A stretch of DNA of 64,000 bases from UBA3910 sp002391465 (GCA_030054835.1 JASGVS010000043.1:1-64000), one strand, 5' to 3'; positions 32,340-41,572 are shown, numbered from the stretch's first letter. Notes: a model not told the origin generated them from the letters alone. Made by a program: numbers and translations.

Positions 32340-34010
32340 TTGGACGTAATTACTGGCTCAGTGTTAAAAAACATGCTGCTGGTAGCCGCCTATAATTTAG
32401 AGCAGCAGAAAGATACAGTCAATGCTTTAAATGTGTTTCCGGTCCCCGACGGGGATACTGGCACGAACATGTCTTTAACGTTAAATGCCGCAGTAAAGGA
32501 GTTGGAGAGGACAAACGGAGATGATATCAGTCGTCTAACCTCTCTTTTGGCCCGGGGTTCTCTCATGGGAGCTAGGGGCAACAGCGGCGTAATCCTATCT
32601 CAGTTTTTCCGCGGTTTTGCCAAGGGTCTGGAGGATGTGACGACCGAGGCAACGGGTGCCGATTTGGCCCGGGCCCTGGTCAGTTCATCAAAAACAACCT
32701 ATCGGGCGGTTATGAAACCGGTGGAAGGCACCATGCTCACGGTTGGCCGGCGGGCAGGCGAAGCTGCCCAAGCGGCTGCCGAAGAGGGTGGAGGGGCGAC
32801 TGAAGTTCTCCAGGCTGCCCTTGATGCGGCAAAGGCTGCTGTGGAAGACACACCCAATATTCTGCCTGTTCTAAAAGAGGCGGGAGTTGTGGACGCAGGC
32901 GGACAAGGAATGCTCTGCATCTTCGAGGGTATGTTCATCGGTTTAACCCGTTCTCTCGAAGAGTTTGCTGAAGAGAACGGTATCGCGCCCCAACCCAGTC
33001 TGGAACTTGTTGAACCTGCCCAGGAACACGTGGCAGTTACCGTCAATAAATATTGTACCGAGTTTATTATTCTAGGCGAAAATCTTGACCCAGAAACGGT
33101 TCGCAACGAGATCGCCTCTAAGGGCGATTCTATGATTGTTGTGGGTGACAGTGATGTGGTCAAGGTGCACATCCATACCGACTTCCCCGGCGAAGTCCTG
33201 CAGTTCTGCGCGTCCTTGGGCAATCTCACGGAGATCGCTATCGATAACATGTATTTGCAGAACCTGGATTACGAAGAACACAAAAAGCAGCACCGCCTTG
33301 ACTTGCCTGAAGACAATGTGGTCGGTTTTCCCGTTGCTCCGCAGGGGGATCCTAAGCCTCTGGGGATTGTGGCGGTTGTACCGGGTGAGGGATTGGCAGA
33401 AATTTTCCGCAGTCTCGGTGTAGATTACATCGTGCCCGGCGGGCAGACCATGAACCCCAGCACGGAAGAGTTGGTACAGGCGGTTAACAGTGTCAATGCA
33501 GAAGCAGTCATTATACTTCCCAATAATAAAAACGTGATCTTCTCTGCCGAACAGGCTAAAGAACTGGTTGATAAACCTGTTGGGGTAGTACCTACCCGTA
33601 CCACTCCCCAGGGCATCAGTGCTTTGATGAGTTTTGTGGCAGATGACAGCCTGGAAGACAATCTCGAGGCCATGGAGGACGCCATGGGCGAGGTGAAAAC
33701 AGGCGAGGTAACCTTTGCGGTGCGCGCCACCGTTGCAGGTGATCTGCGCATTGAGGAAAGGGACATTATTGGTTTGGCAGAGGGACAGATCGCTGTAGTA
33801 GGTTCTGACCCTAACGAGGTGGCCTTCAATCTCTTGGAGACCCTCGTCGATGAGGACTCATCCGTAATCAGTATTTATTACGGGGCAGATCAAAAGGCGG
33901 AAGCGGCCTTGGCGCTCTCCGAAGATGTACAGGAGAAGTATCCCGAGTGTGAGGTGGAAGTGTACCAAGGCGAGCAACCCCTCTACTATTACATCGTTTC
34001 CGTTGAATAA
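32340..34010 (+). CDS. fakA: Fatty acid kinase catalytic subunit FakA (DAK1/DegV-linked, YloV)
   Basis: A 556-residue kinase that phosphorylates FakB-bound fatty acids, feeding acyl-phosphate to PlsX/PlsY. The N-terminal DhaL-like ATP domain has NVFPVPDGDTGTNM, SLMGARGNSGVILSQ and VDAGGQG. The middle and C-terminal domains carry NKYCTEFII, the VHIHTDFPG segment and MNPSTEELV with ILPNNKN. The start is TTG 32340 behind GGAGG; a GTG at 32322 overlapping the asp23 stop is the alternative. A DegV protein follows, forming the FakAB pair. Confidence 0.94.
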   Translation: MDVITGSVLKNMLLVAAYNLEQQKDTVNALNVFPVPDGDTGTNMSLTLNAAVKELERTNGDDISRLTSLLARGSLMGARGNSGVILSQFFRGFAKGLEDVTTEATGADLARALVSSSKTTYRAVMKPVEGTMLTVGRRAGEAAQAAAEEGGGATEVLQAALDAAKAAVEDTPNILPVLKEAGVVDAGGQGMLCIFEGMFIGLTRSLEEFAEENGIAPQPSLELVEPAQEHVAVTVNKYCTEFIILGENLDPETVRNEIASKGDSMIVVGDSDVVKVHIHTDFPGEVLQFCASLGNLTEIAIDNMYLQNLDYEEHKKQHRLDLPEDNVVGFPVAPQGDPKPLGIVAVVPGEGLAEIFRSLGVDYIVPGGQTMNPSTEELVQAVNSVNAEAVIILPNNKNVIFSAEQAKELVDKPVGVVPTRTTPQGISALMSFVADDSLEDNLEAMEDAMGEVKTGEVTFAVRATVAGDLRIEERDIIGLAEGQIAVVGSDPNEVAFNLLETLVDEDSSVISIYYGADQKAEAALALSEDVQEKYPECEVEVYQGEQPLYYYIVSVE

Positions 34011-34028
34011 CAGGGGAGGAGGAAACCA

Positions 34029-34886
34029 GTGTCTAAGATCCATGTTATCACGGACAGCGGCAGCGATCTGCCGCAGGAGATTTTGACTGAGTATAATATC
34101 CACGTGGTTCCCCTCACCGTTCAGTTTGGTGATGAGATTTACCGCGATGGTGTTGAGATTTCGGTGGAAGAGTTCTACCGGAGGCTTGAAGCGGCAAGTG
34201 AGATTCCCAGTACCTGTCAGCCCTCTCCAGCCGATTTTGTACGCGTCTATGAAGAAGTGGCCGAGCCGGGTGATACCATCATTTCCATTCACCTGAGCAG
34301 CAAAATGAGCGGTACGTACCAATCGGCTGTGTTGGCCAGCAGTATGATCGATCCCGAAATCGAAGTGCGGGTTGTTGATTCCCGCTCCGCATCCTTGGGG
34401 ATCGGTGTGACCGCCTTAGTCGCTGCGAAGGCAGTGCTGGCAGGGGAAGATGTGGATGGCGTTTTGGCTGCAGTTCAGCGGGTGATCGATGACATGCAGG
34501 TCTACTTCATGGTGGATACGTTGGAATACCTGCAGAAAAACGGACGGATCGGTATGGCATCCGCCTTTGTTGGTACCCTGCTGAACATTAAGCCCATCCT
34601 GACGCTGCAGGACGGTATGGTGGCACCCTTTGAGAAAATCAGGGGTAGGGTGAAGGCGATCAACCGCATCAAAGAAATGATGGATCGGTACAAAAAACAA
34701 CATCCTGACAGAAAGTTGATGGCTGCTATCAGTCATGCTAACGCTCTCCATGATGCACAGCGGCTAGCTGACTATCTGGAGGAACAGCACCTGTTGGACA
34801 GTAAAATAATGATCGGCTCTATCGGGCCCACTATCGGGGTCCATACTGGTGCAGGGACAATCGCCCTTTTCATTTATCCCGTGTAA
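34029..34886 (+). CDS. DegV family fatty-acid-binding protein (FakB-type)
   Basis: A 285-residue fatty-acid-binding protein. It opens with ITDSGSDLP, then STCQPSPADF, SSKMSGTYQSA (Thr/Ser that bind the carboxylate), VDSRSASLG and the LEYLQKNGRI segment. FakB presents the bound acid to FakA for phosphorylation. GGAGGAGG precedes the GTG. Adjacency to fakA makes this assignment stronger than for a lone DegV. A terminator follows. Confidence 0.93.
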   Translation: MSKIHVITDSGSDLPQEILTEYNIHVVPLTVQFGDEIYRDGVEISVEEFYRRLEAASEIPSTCQPSPADFVRVYEEVAEPGDTIISIHLSSKMSGTYQSAVLASSMIDPEIEVRVVDSRSASLGIGVTALVAAKAVLAGEDVDGVLAAVQRVIDDMQVYFMVDTLEYLQKNGRIGMASAFVGTLLNIKPILTLQDGMVAPFEKIRGRVKAINRIKEMMDRYKKQHPDRKLMAAISHANALHDAQRLADYLEEQHLLDSKIMIGSIGPTIGVHTGAGTIALFIYPV

Positions 34887-34898
34887 GCGTGACCTTTT

Positions 34899-34930
34899 AA
34901 GCCCTTAGGTGGTGTGCCTAAGGGCTTTTT
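34899..34930 (+). terminator. Terminator after the FakB gene
   Basis: A perfect 11-bp stem (34899-34909 with 34917-34927), a seven-base loop and a T run to 34930. Confidence 0.93.
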
Positions 34931-34962
34931 GCAAAAGTGCGGGAATTGAAAGAGGTGAGTGC

Positions 34963-36984
34963 GTGAAACAAGAGGAATTGGCTAGGCTCGATCAGCCTGT
35001 AACCGTTTTGTCTGGCGTTGGGCCCAAACGGGCGCAGCAGTTGAAAAAACTCGGGTTGGAGACGGTAAGGGATGTTCTATTCAGTTTCCCCCGAAGTTAT
35101 AAAGACTTCCAGCGGGTGCTGCAGCCCCATGAAGTGGAGGTGGGGGAGGATCAGCTTGTCCACGGCCCCCTGTTTTACCTGCAGGAAAGGACAATTTCCG
35201 GTGGGCGCCGCCTGATTCAGGCCAGCCTAGGTGGGATTTTAACCCTAACCTGGTTTGTTCATCACCGGGGGCGGGGTACCAGCTATTTGTACCGCCGTTT
35301 GGAGCGGGCGAAAGAACTGTGGGTTTACGGTGCGGTGAAAGAAGGCTTCAGTGGTCTGGAGATGGCATCGCCTGAGTTCTTTGTTGCACCTCCGCCCCAC
35401 CAGGGCTTGATGCCCGTTTACCCATTGGTATCTGGGATTTCAAACCAACAGCGCATTGCTTGGGCCCGCTATGCCTTAAAGTTCAGGGCAGAAGTGGGCG
35501 AATGCCTCCCGGCTCAGTATCTGACAAAGTATATGGGACGCAGCGATGCGCTGCTGCAGCTCCATTTCCCATCCGATTGGAAGAGCCAAAGGCGGGCTAG
35601 GGAGCGTTTCGTTTTCGAAGAATTTTTCCTGTTTCATCTCAACATCCAACGCGGCTCCAGACGGTCCAAGCTCGGTGTGGCCCATAGGCGGGACGGTAGT
35701 TTAGTGAGAAAATACCGGGAACTGCTTCCTTTCAGCCTCACACAAGATCAAGAGCGGGCTCTGGAGGATGTGCGAGCCGACATGGAAAGCAGCAGGCCCA
35801 TGCGGCGCCTGATTCAGGGCGATGTGGGATCGGGCAAAACAGTTGTGGCCGAATACGGTGCGGTCAAAGCGGTGGAGAGCGGCGGACAGGCCGCCATTAT
35901 GGTTCCCACCGAAGTGTTAGCCAGGCAGATGGCAGCCCGTCTCCAAAAGTCCCTGGGCCCCCTGGGGATTCGAGTAGAACTTTTGGTTAGCGGTCTGCCT
36001 GCTAAAGAACAAAAGCGGGTACGGCAGGCCATTGAAAAAGGTATGGCCCAGGTTGTGGTAGGGACCCACGCCCTAATAACGGATAAAGTGCAGTTTAACA
36101 ACTTGACATTAGCTGTTGTGGATGAACAGCACCGCTTCGGCGTGAGACAGAGGGCTGCGCTCCTAGGCAAGGGTAACGCCGACCTCCTGGTCATGAGTGC
36201 TACACCCATTCCCCGCTCCTTAGCCTTAACCCTCTACGGTGATCTGGAAACGACAGAGATCCGCCAGCTCCCCCGCGGCAGGAAAAAGGTTGACACCCGT
36301 CTGATCGATCCCAAGCAGAGGGAAGAAGTGTACCGTTACCTTGTTTCCCGGGTGAAACAGGGCGATCAGGCTTTTGTCGTTTTTCCCCTGGTTGAGGAAT
36401 CGGAACACTTGGAAGCCAAGGCTGCGGTGCAGGAGATGGAGGAGCTGCGGGCGGGTCTCTTGGCGGACGTGCGGGTCGGCCTGATCCATGGTCAAATGGG
36501 TAAGGAAAAAGACGATGTATTCAGGGCGTTTTATGAGAAGGAAATCGATGTGTTGATCGCCACTACCGTGATAGAAGTGGGCATGGATGTTCCCAATGCA
36601 ACTGTCATGGTAATTGAAAACGCGGAGCGATTCGGCTTGGCCCAGTTGCATCAACTGCGGGGCAGGGTCGGACGGGGAGAGAAACCGGGTATCTGTTTCT
36701 TGTTGGCCTACAGCTACGGCGAGAACACCAGGGCCCGCCTGGATGTGATCCGCAGATCCACCGATGGGTTCTACATTGCGGAGCAGGATCTCCAGCTCAG
36801 GGGTCCAGGTGATCTATTTGGCGTGCGCCAGTGGGGTCAGCCCATCTTCAATGTGGCCGATCTGCAGGAGGATCGAGAGATGCTCGAACTGAGTGCTGCC
36901 GAGGCCAATAAGCTCTTGCAGGAAGATCCGGAATTGAGGAACCACCCAAAACTTAAGGCCGAGTTAGAAAGGCAACGGTTGTAA
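34963..36984 (+). CDS. recG: ATP-dependent DNA helicase RecG
   Basis: A 673-residue branch-migrating helicase for fork reversal and recombination. The N-terminal wedge/OB domain (LSGVGPKRAQQLKKLG, FPRSYKD) precedes the helicase with GDVGSGKTVVAEY (Walker A), DEQHRFGVRQR (motif II), and TTVIEVGMDVPNA with LRGRVGRGEKPG (motifs V, VI). GTG 34963 is chosen for the AGAGGTGAG site; the frame runs back to the preceding terminator, which excludes earlier starts. Confidence 0.97.
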   Translation: MKQEELARLDQPVTVLSGVGPKRAQQLKKLGLETVRDVLFSFPRSYKDFQRVLQPHEVEVGEDQLVHGPLFYLQERTISGGRRLIQASLGGILTLTWFVHHRGRGTSYLYRRLERAKELWVYGAVKEGFSGLEMASPEFFVAPPPHQGLMPVYPLVSGISNQQRIAWARYALKFRAEVGECLPAQYLTKYMGRSDALLQLHFPSDWKSQRRARERFVFEEFFLFHLNIQRGSRRSKLGVAHRRDGSLVRKYRELLPFSLTQDQERALEDVRADMESSRPMRRLIQGDVGSGKTVVAEYGAVKAVESGGQAAIMVPTEVLARQMAARLQKSLGPLGIRVELLVSGLPAKEQKRVRQAIEKGMAQVVVGTHALITDKVQFNNLTLAVVDEQHRFGVRQRAALLGKGNADLLVMSATPIPRSLALTLYGDLETTEIRQLPRGRKKVDTRLIDPKQREEVYRYLVSRVKQGDQAFVVFPLVEESEHLEAKAAVQEMEELRAGLLADVRVGLIHGQMGKEKDDVFRAFYEKEIDVLIATTVIEVGMDVPNATVMVIENAERFGLAQLHQLRGRVGRGEKPGICFLLAYSYGENTRARLDVIRRSTDGFYIAEQDLQLRGPGDLFGVRQWGQPIFNVADLQEDREMLELSAAEANKLLQEDPELRNHPKLKAELERQRL

Positions 36985-37112
36985 ATGGCCGTTGCCCTCG
37001 GGAGAGGAGAAACTGTTTGCGTACCTTTTGGGGAGGTCGTCCTCTTCGAAGGTTAGTGTGCGGTTGTCAACCGCGTTTTATTACAGGGAGTTTTTTCCAG
37101 GGGAGTTGGAGA

Positions 37113-37673
37113 ATGAGGATTATTGCGGGAAAAGCGAAGGGCATGAGATTGACCAGCGTACCGGGGATGCAAACCCGCCCCACAGCGGATCGGGTCAGGG
37201 AGGCGCTGTTTTCCATTCTCGGGCCGGCCGTAGCCGGCTCCCGTTTCCTTGATCTATACGCAGGGAATGGTGCCGTTGGTTTAGAGGCCCTGAGCCGCGG
37301 CGCGGAGAGGGTAATTTGGGTTGAAATGAACCGTGGGGCAACACGAACGATCCGCACCAATGTGGAAAAGACGGGTTTAACAGGAGGCGAAATCTACACC
37401 AGTACGGTGGAGAGAGCGTTGGCTAAGTTGGAGGATGCTGGGGAGGTTTTTGATTACATTTTCCTTGACCCTCCCTACGACAAGGGACTTGTCCATAAAA
37501 CGCTGGCCGCTTTAGAGCATCTGTCCCTTTTGGCTTTAGGGGGAGAAATTATCGCGGAGAGCAGGAAAAAAGAGGATGCTCCGCCGACCATGTCGAAATT
37601 TGTCTTGAAACGGGAACAGTTTTATGGTGATACCGTTCTACGTTTTTATCGTCGCAAGGAGGAATCAGAGTGA
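37113..37673 (+). CDS. rsmD: 16S rRNA (guanine-966 N2)-methyltransferase RsmD
   Basis: A 186-residue SAM-dependent methyltransferase. MRIIAGKAKGMRL, RPTADRVREALFSIL, LDLYAGNGAVGLEALSRG (SAM site) and the catalytic FLDPPYDKG are diagnostic. ATG 37113 fits the known N-terminus and has GGGGAGTTGGAGA upstream; the frame extends further back but has no support there. Its stop overlaps the coaD start, as rsmD-coaD overlap in many Firmicutes. Confidence 0.96.
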   Translation: MRIIAGKAKGMRLTSVPGMQTRPTADRVREALFSILGPAVAGSRFLDLYAGNGAVGLEALSRGAERVIWVEMNRGATRTIRTNVEKTGLTGGEIYTSTVERALAKLEDAGEVFDYIFLDPPYDKGLVHKTLAALEHLSLLALGGEIIAESRKKEDAPPTMSKFVLKREQFYGDTVLRFYRRKEESE

Positions 37674-38164
37674 GAATCGCAGTTTGTCCCGGTACATTTG
37701 ATCCAGTAACCTATGGACACCTAGATATTGTCAGACGGGCGAGCAACCTGTTTGACCACGTGTTTTTATCTGTCCTACATAATCCCGAGAAGGTTCCCCT
37801 TTTCACAGTGGAGGAACGGGTTGAGATGCTGGTCAGAGAGACTAAAGATCTGGGTAATGTATCGGTGGAGTCCTTTTCCGGTTTGGCGGTAGACTACGCT
37901 AAAAGGAAGGGCGCCATTGCCATCGTGCGGGGACTTAGGGCTGTTACTGACTTTGAATTTGAGTTCAAGTTGGCAGCTATGAACCGTAATTTAGACAGTT
38001 CCATCGAAACAGTGTTTATGATGACAAGCAGCGAGTATTCATTCATCAGTTCCTCCGCTATCAAGGAAGTGGCCAGCCTTGGGGGGGACATCTCCAAGTG
38101 GGTTAGCCCCTATGTGGCGGAGCGCTTAATTGAGAAGTATAAGAACAGGGAGGGCAAGCGGTGA
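37670..38164 (+). CDS. coaD: Phosphopantetheine adenylyltransferase
   Basis: Makes dephospho-CoA from 4-phosphopantetheine and ATP. The 164-residue protein has PGTFDPVTYGHLDIV (T/HxGH nucleotidyl site) and SSEYSFISSSAIKEVA. AAGGAGG precedes the GTG, which overlaps the rsmD stop (GTGA). The next gene overlaps its stop in the same way. Confidence 0.97.
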   Translation: MRIAVCPGTFDPVTYGHLDIVRRASNLFDHVFLSVLHNPEKVPLFTVEERVEMLVRETKDLGNVSVESFSGLAVDYAKRKGAIAIVRGLRAVTDFEFEFKLAAMNRNLDSSIETVFMMTSSEYSFISSSAIKEVASLGGDISKWVSPYVAERLIEKYKNREGKR

Positions 38165-38628
38165 GTGGAGTAAACCTGTTAGTTTTAATCGATAAGCTGG
38201 AGATGATGGTGGAGCAGGCGCCTGAAGTGCCCTTAGTAGGCAAAGTGTTGCTCGATGCAGACGAACTGCTGGAGCTGGTGGATGTAATTAGGGCAGCCGT
38301 GCCCAGGGATATCAAACGGGCTGAGGCCGTTTCATCTGAACGGGAGAAGATGATTGCAGAGAGCCAGCAGCAGGCGGAGCAGATCGTGGCCAGGGCAGAG
38401 GAGTACGCGAGCAACTTGGTGCGGAACAGTGAAGTGTACCGCCAAGCTCAAGAAGAGAGCAAGCGCCTCATTGCGGAGGGGGAAAAGCGGGCCAAGGAGA
38501 TAGAAGAGGGCGCGAAAAAGTACGCGGAAGGTATCTTCGTTAACCTCCAAAACGCTTTAGAAAAGACGCTATCCGTTGTGGAAAGGAGTCTTGAAGAGTT
38601 GAACAAAGGGGAAGAAGGGGAGGATTAA
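38161..38628 (+). CDS. SepIVA/DivIVA-like coiled-coil protein
   Basis: A 155-residue, highly charged protein. The N-terminal block (LIDKLEMMVEQAPEVPLVGK, DELLELVDVIRAAVPRDIK) parallels that of mycobacterial SepIVA, where VP and ELIDxIxxAIP are conserved. The rest is a long Ala/Glu/Gln/Arg coiled coil (about 60-125) and a short C-terminal helix. SepIVA is a septum and pole factor whose gene adjoins DUF177 and rnc; here the protein lies in the same broad neighbourhood. A role in division or wall growth is inferred. The GTG start overlaps the coaD stop. Confidence 0.75.
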   Translation: MSGVNLLVLIDKLEMMVEQAPEVPLVGKVLLDADELLELVDVIRAAVPRDIKRAEAVSSEREKMIAESQQQAEQIVARAEEYASNLVRNSEVYRQAQEESKRLIAEGEKRAKEIEEGAKKYAEGIFVNLQNALEKTLSVVERSLEELNKGEEGED

Positions 38629-39836
38629 TCCCTGCTTCTAAACGAGATGTAAATGATGCGTTTGATCAGCCAGATTATAGCTAGAAGGACGATGATGATC
38701 AGGGTCAAACTCGCCGCCAGTTGGGCCGAGGCAAGGAGCCTCGCGGCGAAATTGCCATCCACATATGTGGGCTGATTTAGGGCTGGAATTGCTTCCGTGA
38801 TGTAGACCGGGACGAATCGGGCTGGGCCCAAGAGTAATGCAGTGATGAGCGCCGCAAAGAGTCCGTGCAGCACACGGGCAGCAAGAAAGGGTTTCATACT
38901 CACTTTCGTACCTGCGAGCATGGCAGCCACTTGCCCGTGGACAGACAAGCCGCTCCAACCAATCACCAAGCTGGCGATGGTAGCTTGAGCCGCAAGGGGA
39001 GCAAGGCTCTGGCTGGCTGTCTGGGCACCGAGCGTTGTTTCGAAAAAACCATTGATCACAGCAGAAGTTAAGCTGCTGTCTAAACCGAAAACAGCTAGAA
39101 CCTGGGCTGCAGCCATCTTCACAGGGGTAAGCAGACCCGTGGCTTCAATAACCTGAACCAAAACTGAAAAGATCATGATACAGCCGCCTATAAACAACAT
39201 GGACTGGAATGTATGCTGTACTACTTCTCCAAACATCCGGCCAAAGGGGCGGCCGTCTTCTTTTCTGCCCTTTTCCAGTGCTCGCAAGGCCCGGGAAAAG
39301 TAACCGCCATGGCGGGGAAGGGGCGGGCTTTCTTCTCCTTTGTGGAGGCGCATGGTAAAGCCCACGAGCACTGCGCCTAAATAATGGGCGAGAACGAGGG
39401 TAACACCGATTTCCGGGCGGTTGAACATGCCCACGGCCACAGCTCCAATCATGAACAGGGGATCGGCTGTATTGGAGAAGCTGACCAAACGTTCCGCTTC
39501 AGTGGTGGTAATCAGTTTGGCCCGTTCCAACTCGCCCGTGATCCTCGCTCCCAGGGGATATCCGCCCGCTAAGCCCATGGCGACAGCGAAGCCGCCTACA
39601 CCGGGGATTCTAAACAAGGGGCGCATGATGGGCTCCAGGAGTGAACCGATAAAATGGACGACGCCCAGGCCCATCAACAGATCTGCCATAACAAAGAAAG
39701 GCAGGAGGGCGGGCAGGACGATCTCGAACCAAAGCTTAAGTCCATCAAGGGAAGCTTGGAAAGCTATCTCTGAGTACATAACAATGAGCACCGTCACAAT
39801 TGTAGCTAGCAGAGCTAAGATACGGTTGCGTGTCAT
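38625..39836 (-). CDS. ylbJ: YlbJ, sporulation membrane protein (nucleoside recognition/gate family)
   Basis: A 403-residue membrane protein with about eight hydrophobic helices, including LKLWFEIVLPALLPFFV, AMGLAGGYPLGARITGEL and FSNTADPLFMIGAV, which match YlbJ. In B. subtilis it is needed for spore cortex formation and lies beside coaD. ATG 39836 is chosen because GGGAAAGGGTG lies just upstream; a second ATG seven codons earlier is possible. Its 3' end overlaps the SepIVA-like gene by four bases in convergent orientation. Confidence 0.92.
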   Translation of the reverse strand: MTRNRILALLATIVTVLIVMYSEIAFQASLDGLKLWFEIVLPALLPFFVMADLLMGLGVVHFIGSLLEPIMRPLFRIPGVGGFAVAMGLAGGYPLGARITGELERAKLITTTEAERLVSFSNTADPLFMIGAVAVGMFNRPEIGVTLVLAHYLGAVLVGFTMRLHKGEESPPLPRHGGYFSRALRALEKGRKEDGRPFGRMFGEVVQHTFQSMLFIGGCIMIFSVLVQVIEATGLLTPVKMAAAQVLAVFGLDSSLTSAVINGFFETTLGAQTASQSLAPLAAQATIASLVIGWSGLSVHGQVAAMLAGTKVSMKPFLAARVLHGLFAALITALLLGPARFVPVYITEAIPALNQPTYVDGNFAARLLASAQLAASLTLIIIVLLAIIWLIKRIIYISFRSRD

Positions 39837-39891
39837 TCTTTTCACCCTTTCCCGCATTTCAGTTAATTCATACTAGACAGAGGTGAGGTTT

Positions 39892-40674
39892 ATGCCTAAT
39901 CCCACAGTCGGCATCGCCTTGGGTGCAGGGGCGGCCCGGGGAATGGCCAGCCTCGGTGTACTGCAGGTACTGCAGCAGGAGGGTATTCCCATCGACGTGA
40001 TAACCGGGACAAGTGCAGGGGCGGTTGTTGGCAGTCTCTTTGCTGTTGGGCACGATCTAGATATGCTCTGCCGAATGGCCAAGGAAATGGATTGGAACGA
40101 TTTTGTCCGTCCCACCATCAGTAGGCGCGGCTTGGTCTCAACCGAGAAAATCCGAGGCCTTTTGAGCACCCTAACACAGGAGCGCAGGTTTGAAGATTTG
40201 CCTATCCCGACGGCTGTTGTGGCAACGGATCTGCTTACAGGGGAAGAAGTGGTCATCAAGTCTGGCTCAATTGCCGAAGGTGTTCAGGCCAGCTTGTCCA
40301 TACCGGGCGTATTCGTGCCGGTGGAGCTGAACGGACGTCTTTTGGTGGACGGAGCACTGGTCAACAGAGTGCCAGCCGATGTCTGCCGTGAGCTCGGTGC
40401 GGACGTGGTTATTGCAGTTGATGTGGGTTGGGCTCCGCTGCGGAGGAACGTGCGGCATTTACCAGATGTTATATTCAACACGATTGAAATTCTCAATAGG
40501 CAGGCCAGCGCCGCACGGCCTATTGACAGTGATTTGTTAATCGAACCTGACCTAGGTAATGTTACTCTCACACAGTTAAACCGTGCAGATGAAATCATCG
40601 AAAAGGGACGGGAGGCGGCCTGGGCGAGTGTGGATAGGATAAAAAAGAGGCTGGCTGAGTCTGGGTGCGGTTGA
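39892..40674 (+). CDS. Patatin-like phospholipase family protein (YlbK/RssA-like)
   Basis: A 260-residue patatin-fold serine hydrolase. The oxyanion loop is GAGAARGMASLG, the nucleophile elbow is GTSAGA, and the catalytic Asp is in VDGALVNRVP. It probably acts on lipids or acyl esters; the natural substrate is unknown. ATG 39892 has GAGGTGAGG upstream. ylbK holds the same position after ylbJ in Bacillus, although there both run together. Confidence 0.92.
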   Translation: MPNPTVGIALGAGAARGMASLGVLQVLQQEGIPIDVITGTSAGAVVGSLFAVGHDLDMLCRMAKEMDWNDFVRPTISRRGLVSTEKIRGLLSTLTQERRFEDLPIPTAVVATDLLTGEEVVIKSGSIAEGVQASLSIPGVFVPVELNGRLLVDGALVNRVPADVCRELGADVVIAVDVGWAPLRRNVRHLPDVIFNTIEILNRQASAARPIDSDLLIEPDLGNVTLTQLNRADEIIEKGREAAWASVDRIKKRLAESGCG

Positions 40675-40699
40675 CAGGCTAAATCAATCTTTGTATAAT
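40671..40699 (+). promoter_or_regulatory. Sigma-A promoter of ylbN-rpmF
   Basis: Perfect TTGACA and TATAAT boxes stand 17 bases apart. The -35 box overlaps the stop codon of the patatin gene. Confidence 0.95.
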
Positions 40700-40716
40700 C
40701 AATGAGGTGATCAGAA

Positions 40717-41301
40717 ATGCGAGTGAAAATTGGCTCCCTGCTGGAGCGAAAAGGTGAGTTTCTCCTGGTCGAACGGGAAATAGCAGGGGACTTTGCCGAA
40801 ACATATCCGGAGGTGCTTAAAGCACAAGGTCCGGTAAATGTGAATCTAACCATCGTTAATACAGGAGAAGGGTTTCTGGTCACGGGTGACATTAAGCTCC
40901 AAGCCGAGCTGCGCTGCAGCAGATGCTTAAAACCCTATGCGGCTGAACTTGTGGCCGAAGTGGACGAAACGCTTCGTATTGATGGCAGCGTGGATGAAGA
41001 AGATGAAGATTCGGACTGGAATCTGGTGCTTGATGGGGATGAACTTGACTTAACCGATCTGGTTCAGGAGAGCCTCTTAGTTAATATCCCCATGAAAACA
41101 GTCTGCCGAGAGGATTGTCCCGGAATCTGCCCCACCTGTGGTGCAGATTTGGCTAGTGAGGCTTGTGAGTGTCCCAGCACGGACGTGGATATCCGACTTG
41201 CGCCTTTGGCGCAGCTATTAGAAACATCCCAATCGGAGTCGCAAGAGAGGAGGAAAGATAATGGCAGTACCAAAGAGAAAACATTCGAAAGCAAGGACTA
41301 A
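40717..41301 (+). CDS. DUF177 protein (YlbN/YceD), 23S rRNA accumulation
   Basis: A 194-residue protein of the YceD family, which affects 23S rRNA accumulation in E. coli and plants. LRCSRCLKPY carries the first CxxC pair; a second cluster, CREDCPGICPTCGADL plus CEC, looks zinc-binding. The middle is acidic (DEEDEDSD). ATG has GAGGTGAT upstream. The 3' end overlaps rpmF by 41 bases in another frame, so the pair is translationally linked, as is usual. Confidence 0.94.
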   Translation: MRVKIGSLLERKGEFLLVEREIAGDFAETYPEVLKAQGPVNVNLTIVNTGEGFLVTGDIKLQAELRCSRCLKPYAAELVAEVDETLRIDGSVDEEDEDSDWNLVLDGDELDLTDLVQESLLVNIPMKTVCREDCPGICPTCGADLASEACECPSTDVDIRLAPLAQLLETSQSESQERRKDNGSTKEKTFESKD

Positions 41302-41446
41302 TTCCCGTAGGGCAAACTGGAGACGCATAGAGGCTAGGCAGGTAAGCGTCTGCCCCAGCTGCGGTGAAAGCAAATTGCCACATCGTGCATGCCTCGCTTG
41401 CGGCACCTACAAGGGCAGGCAGGTAGTACAGGTCGAAGCAGAATAG
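41261..41446 (+). CDS. rpmF: 50S ribosomal protein L32
   Basis: A 61-residue zinc-ribbon ribosomal protein: MAVPKRKHSKARTNSRRANW, then CPSCGE and CLACGTYKGRQV (four cysteines). AGGAGGAAAG precedes the ATG inside the DUF177 gene. A terminator follows. Confidence 0.98.
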   Translation: MAVPKRKHSKARTNSRRANWRRIEARQVSVCPSCGESKLPHRACLACGTYKGRQVVQVEAE

Positions 41447-41454
41447 TTAAATGG

Positions 41455-41477
41455 AAACGTCCCCTGGGGACGTTTTT
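41455..41477 (+). terminator. Terminator after rpmF
   Basis: A 9-bp stem (AAACGTCCC with GGGACGTTT, 41455-41463 with 41467-41475), three-base loop and a short T end. Confidence 0.85.
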
Positions 41478-41490
41478 CATTTGACGCTTC

Positions 41491-41519
41491 TTTACATTCG
41501 GGCAGTAATCGACTATAAT
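41491..41519 (+). promoter_or_regulatory. Sigma-A promoter of fapR-plsX
   Basis: TTTACA and TATAAT are exactly 17 bases apart, 54 bases before the fapR GTG. Confidence 0.92.
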
Positions 41520-41527
41520 CAAAGCAG

Positions 41528-41551
41528 TTTGTAACCTGGTCTTAATACTAA
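41528..41551 (+). promoter_or_regulatory. Candidate FapR operator
   Basis: TTTGTA (41528-41533) and TACTAA (41546-41551) form an imperfect inverted repeat around CCTGGTCTTAA, covering the expected transcription start of fapR. FapR autoregulates through TTAGTA..TACTAA-type sites in Bacillus. The match is by eye and the left half is weaker. Confidence 0.5.
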
Positions 41552-41572
41552 GCGTCAAGGGAGGACTTCACC

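Noticed and set aside
39837..39891. Sigma-E promoter for ylbJ on the minus strand
   Set aside because: A GCATAAA string fits the -35, but no acceptable -10 (CATA-type) occurs at the right distance.
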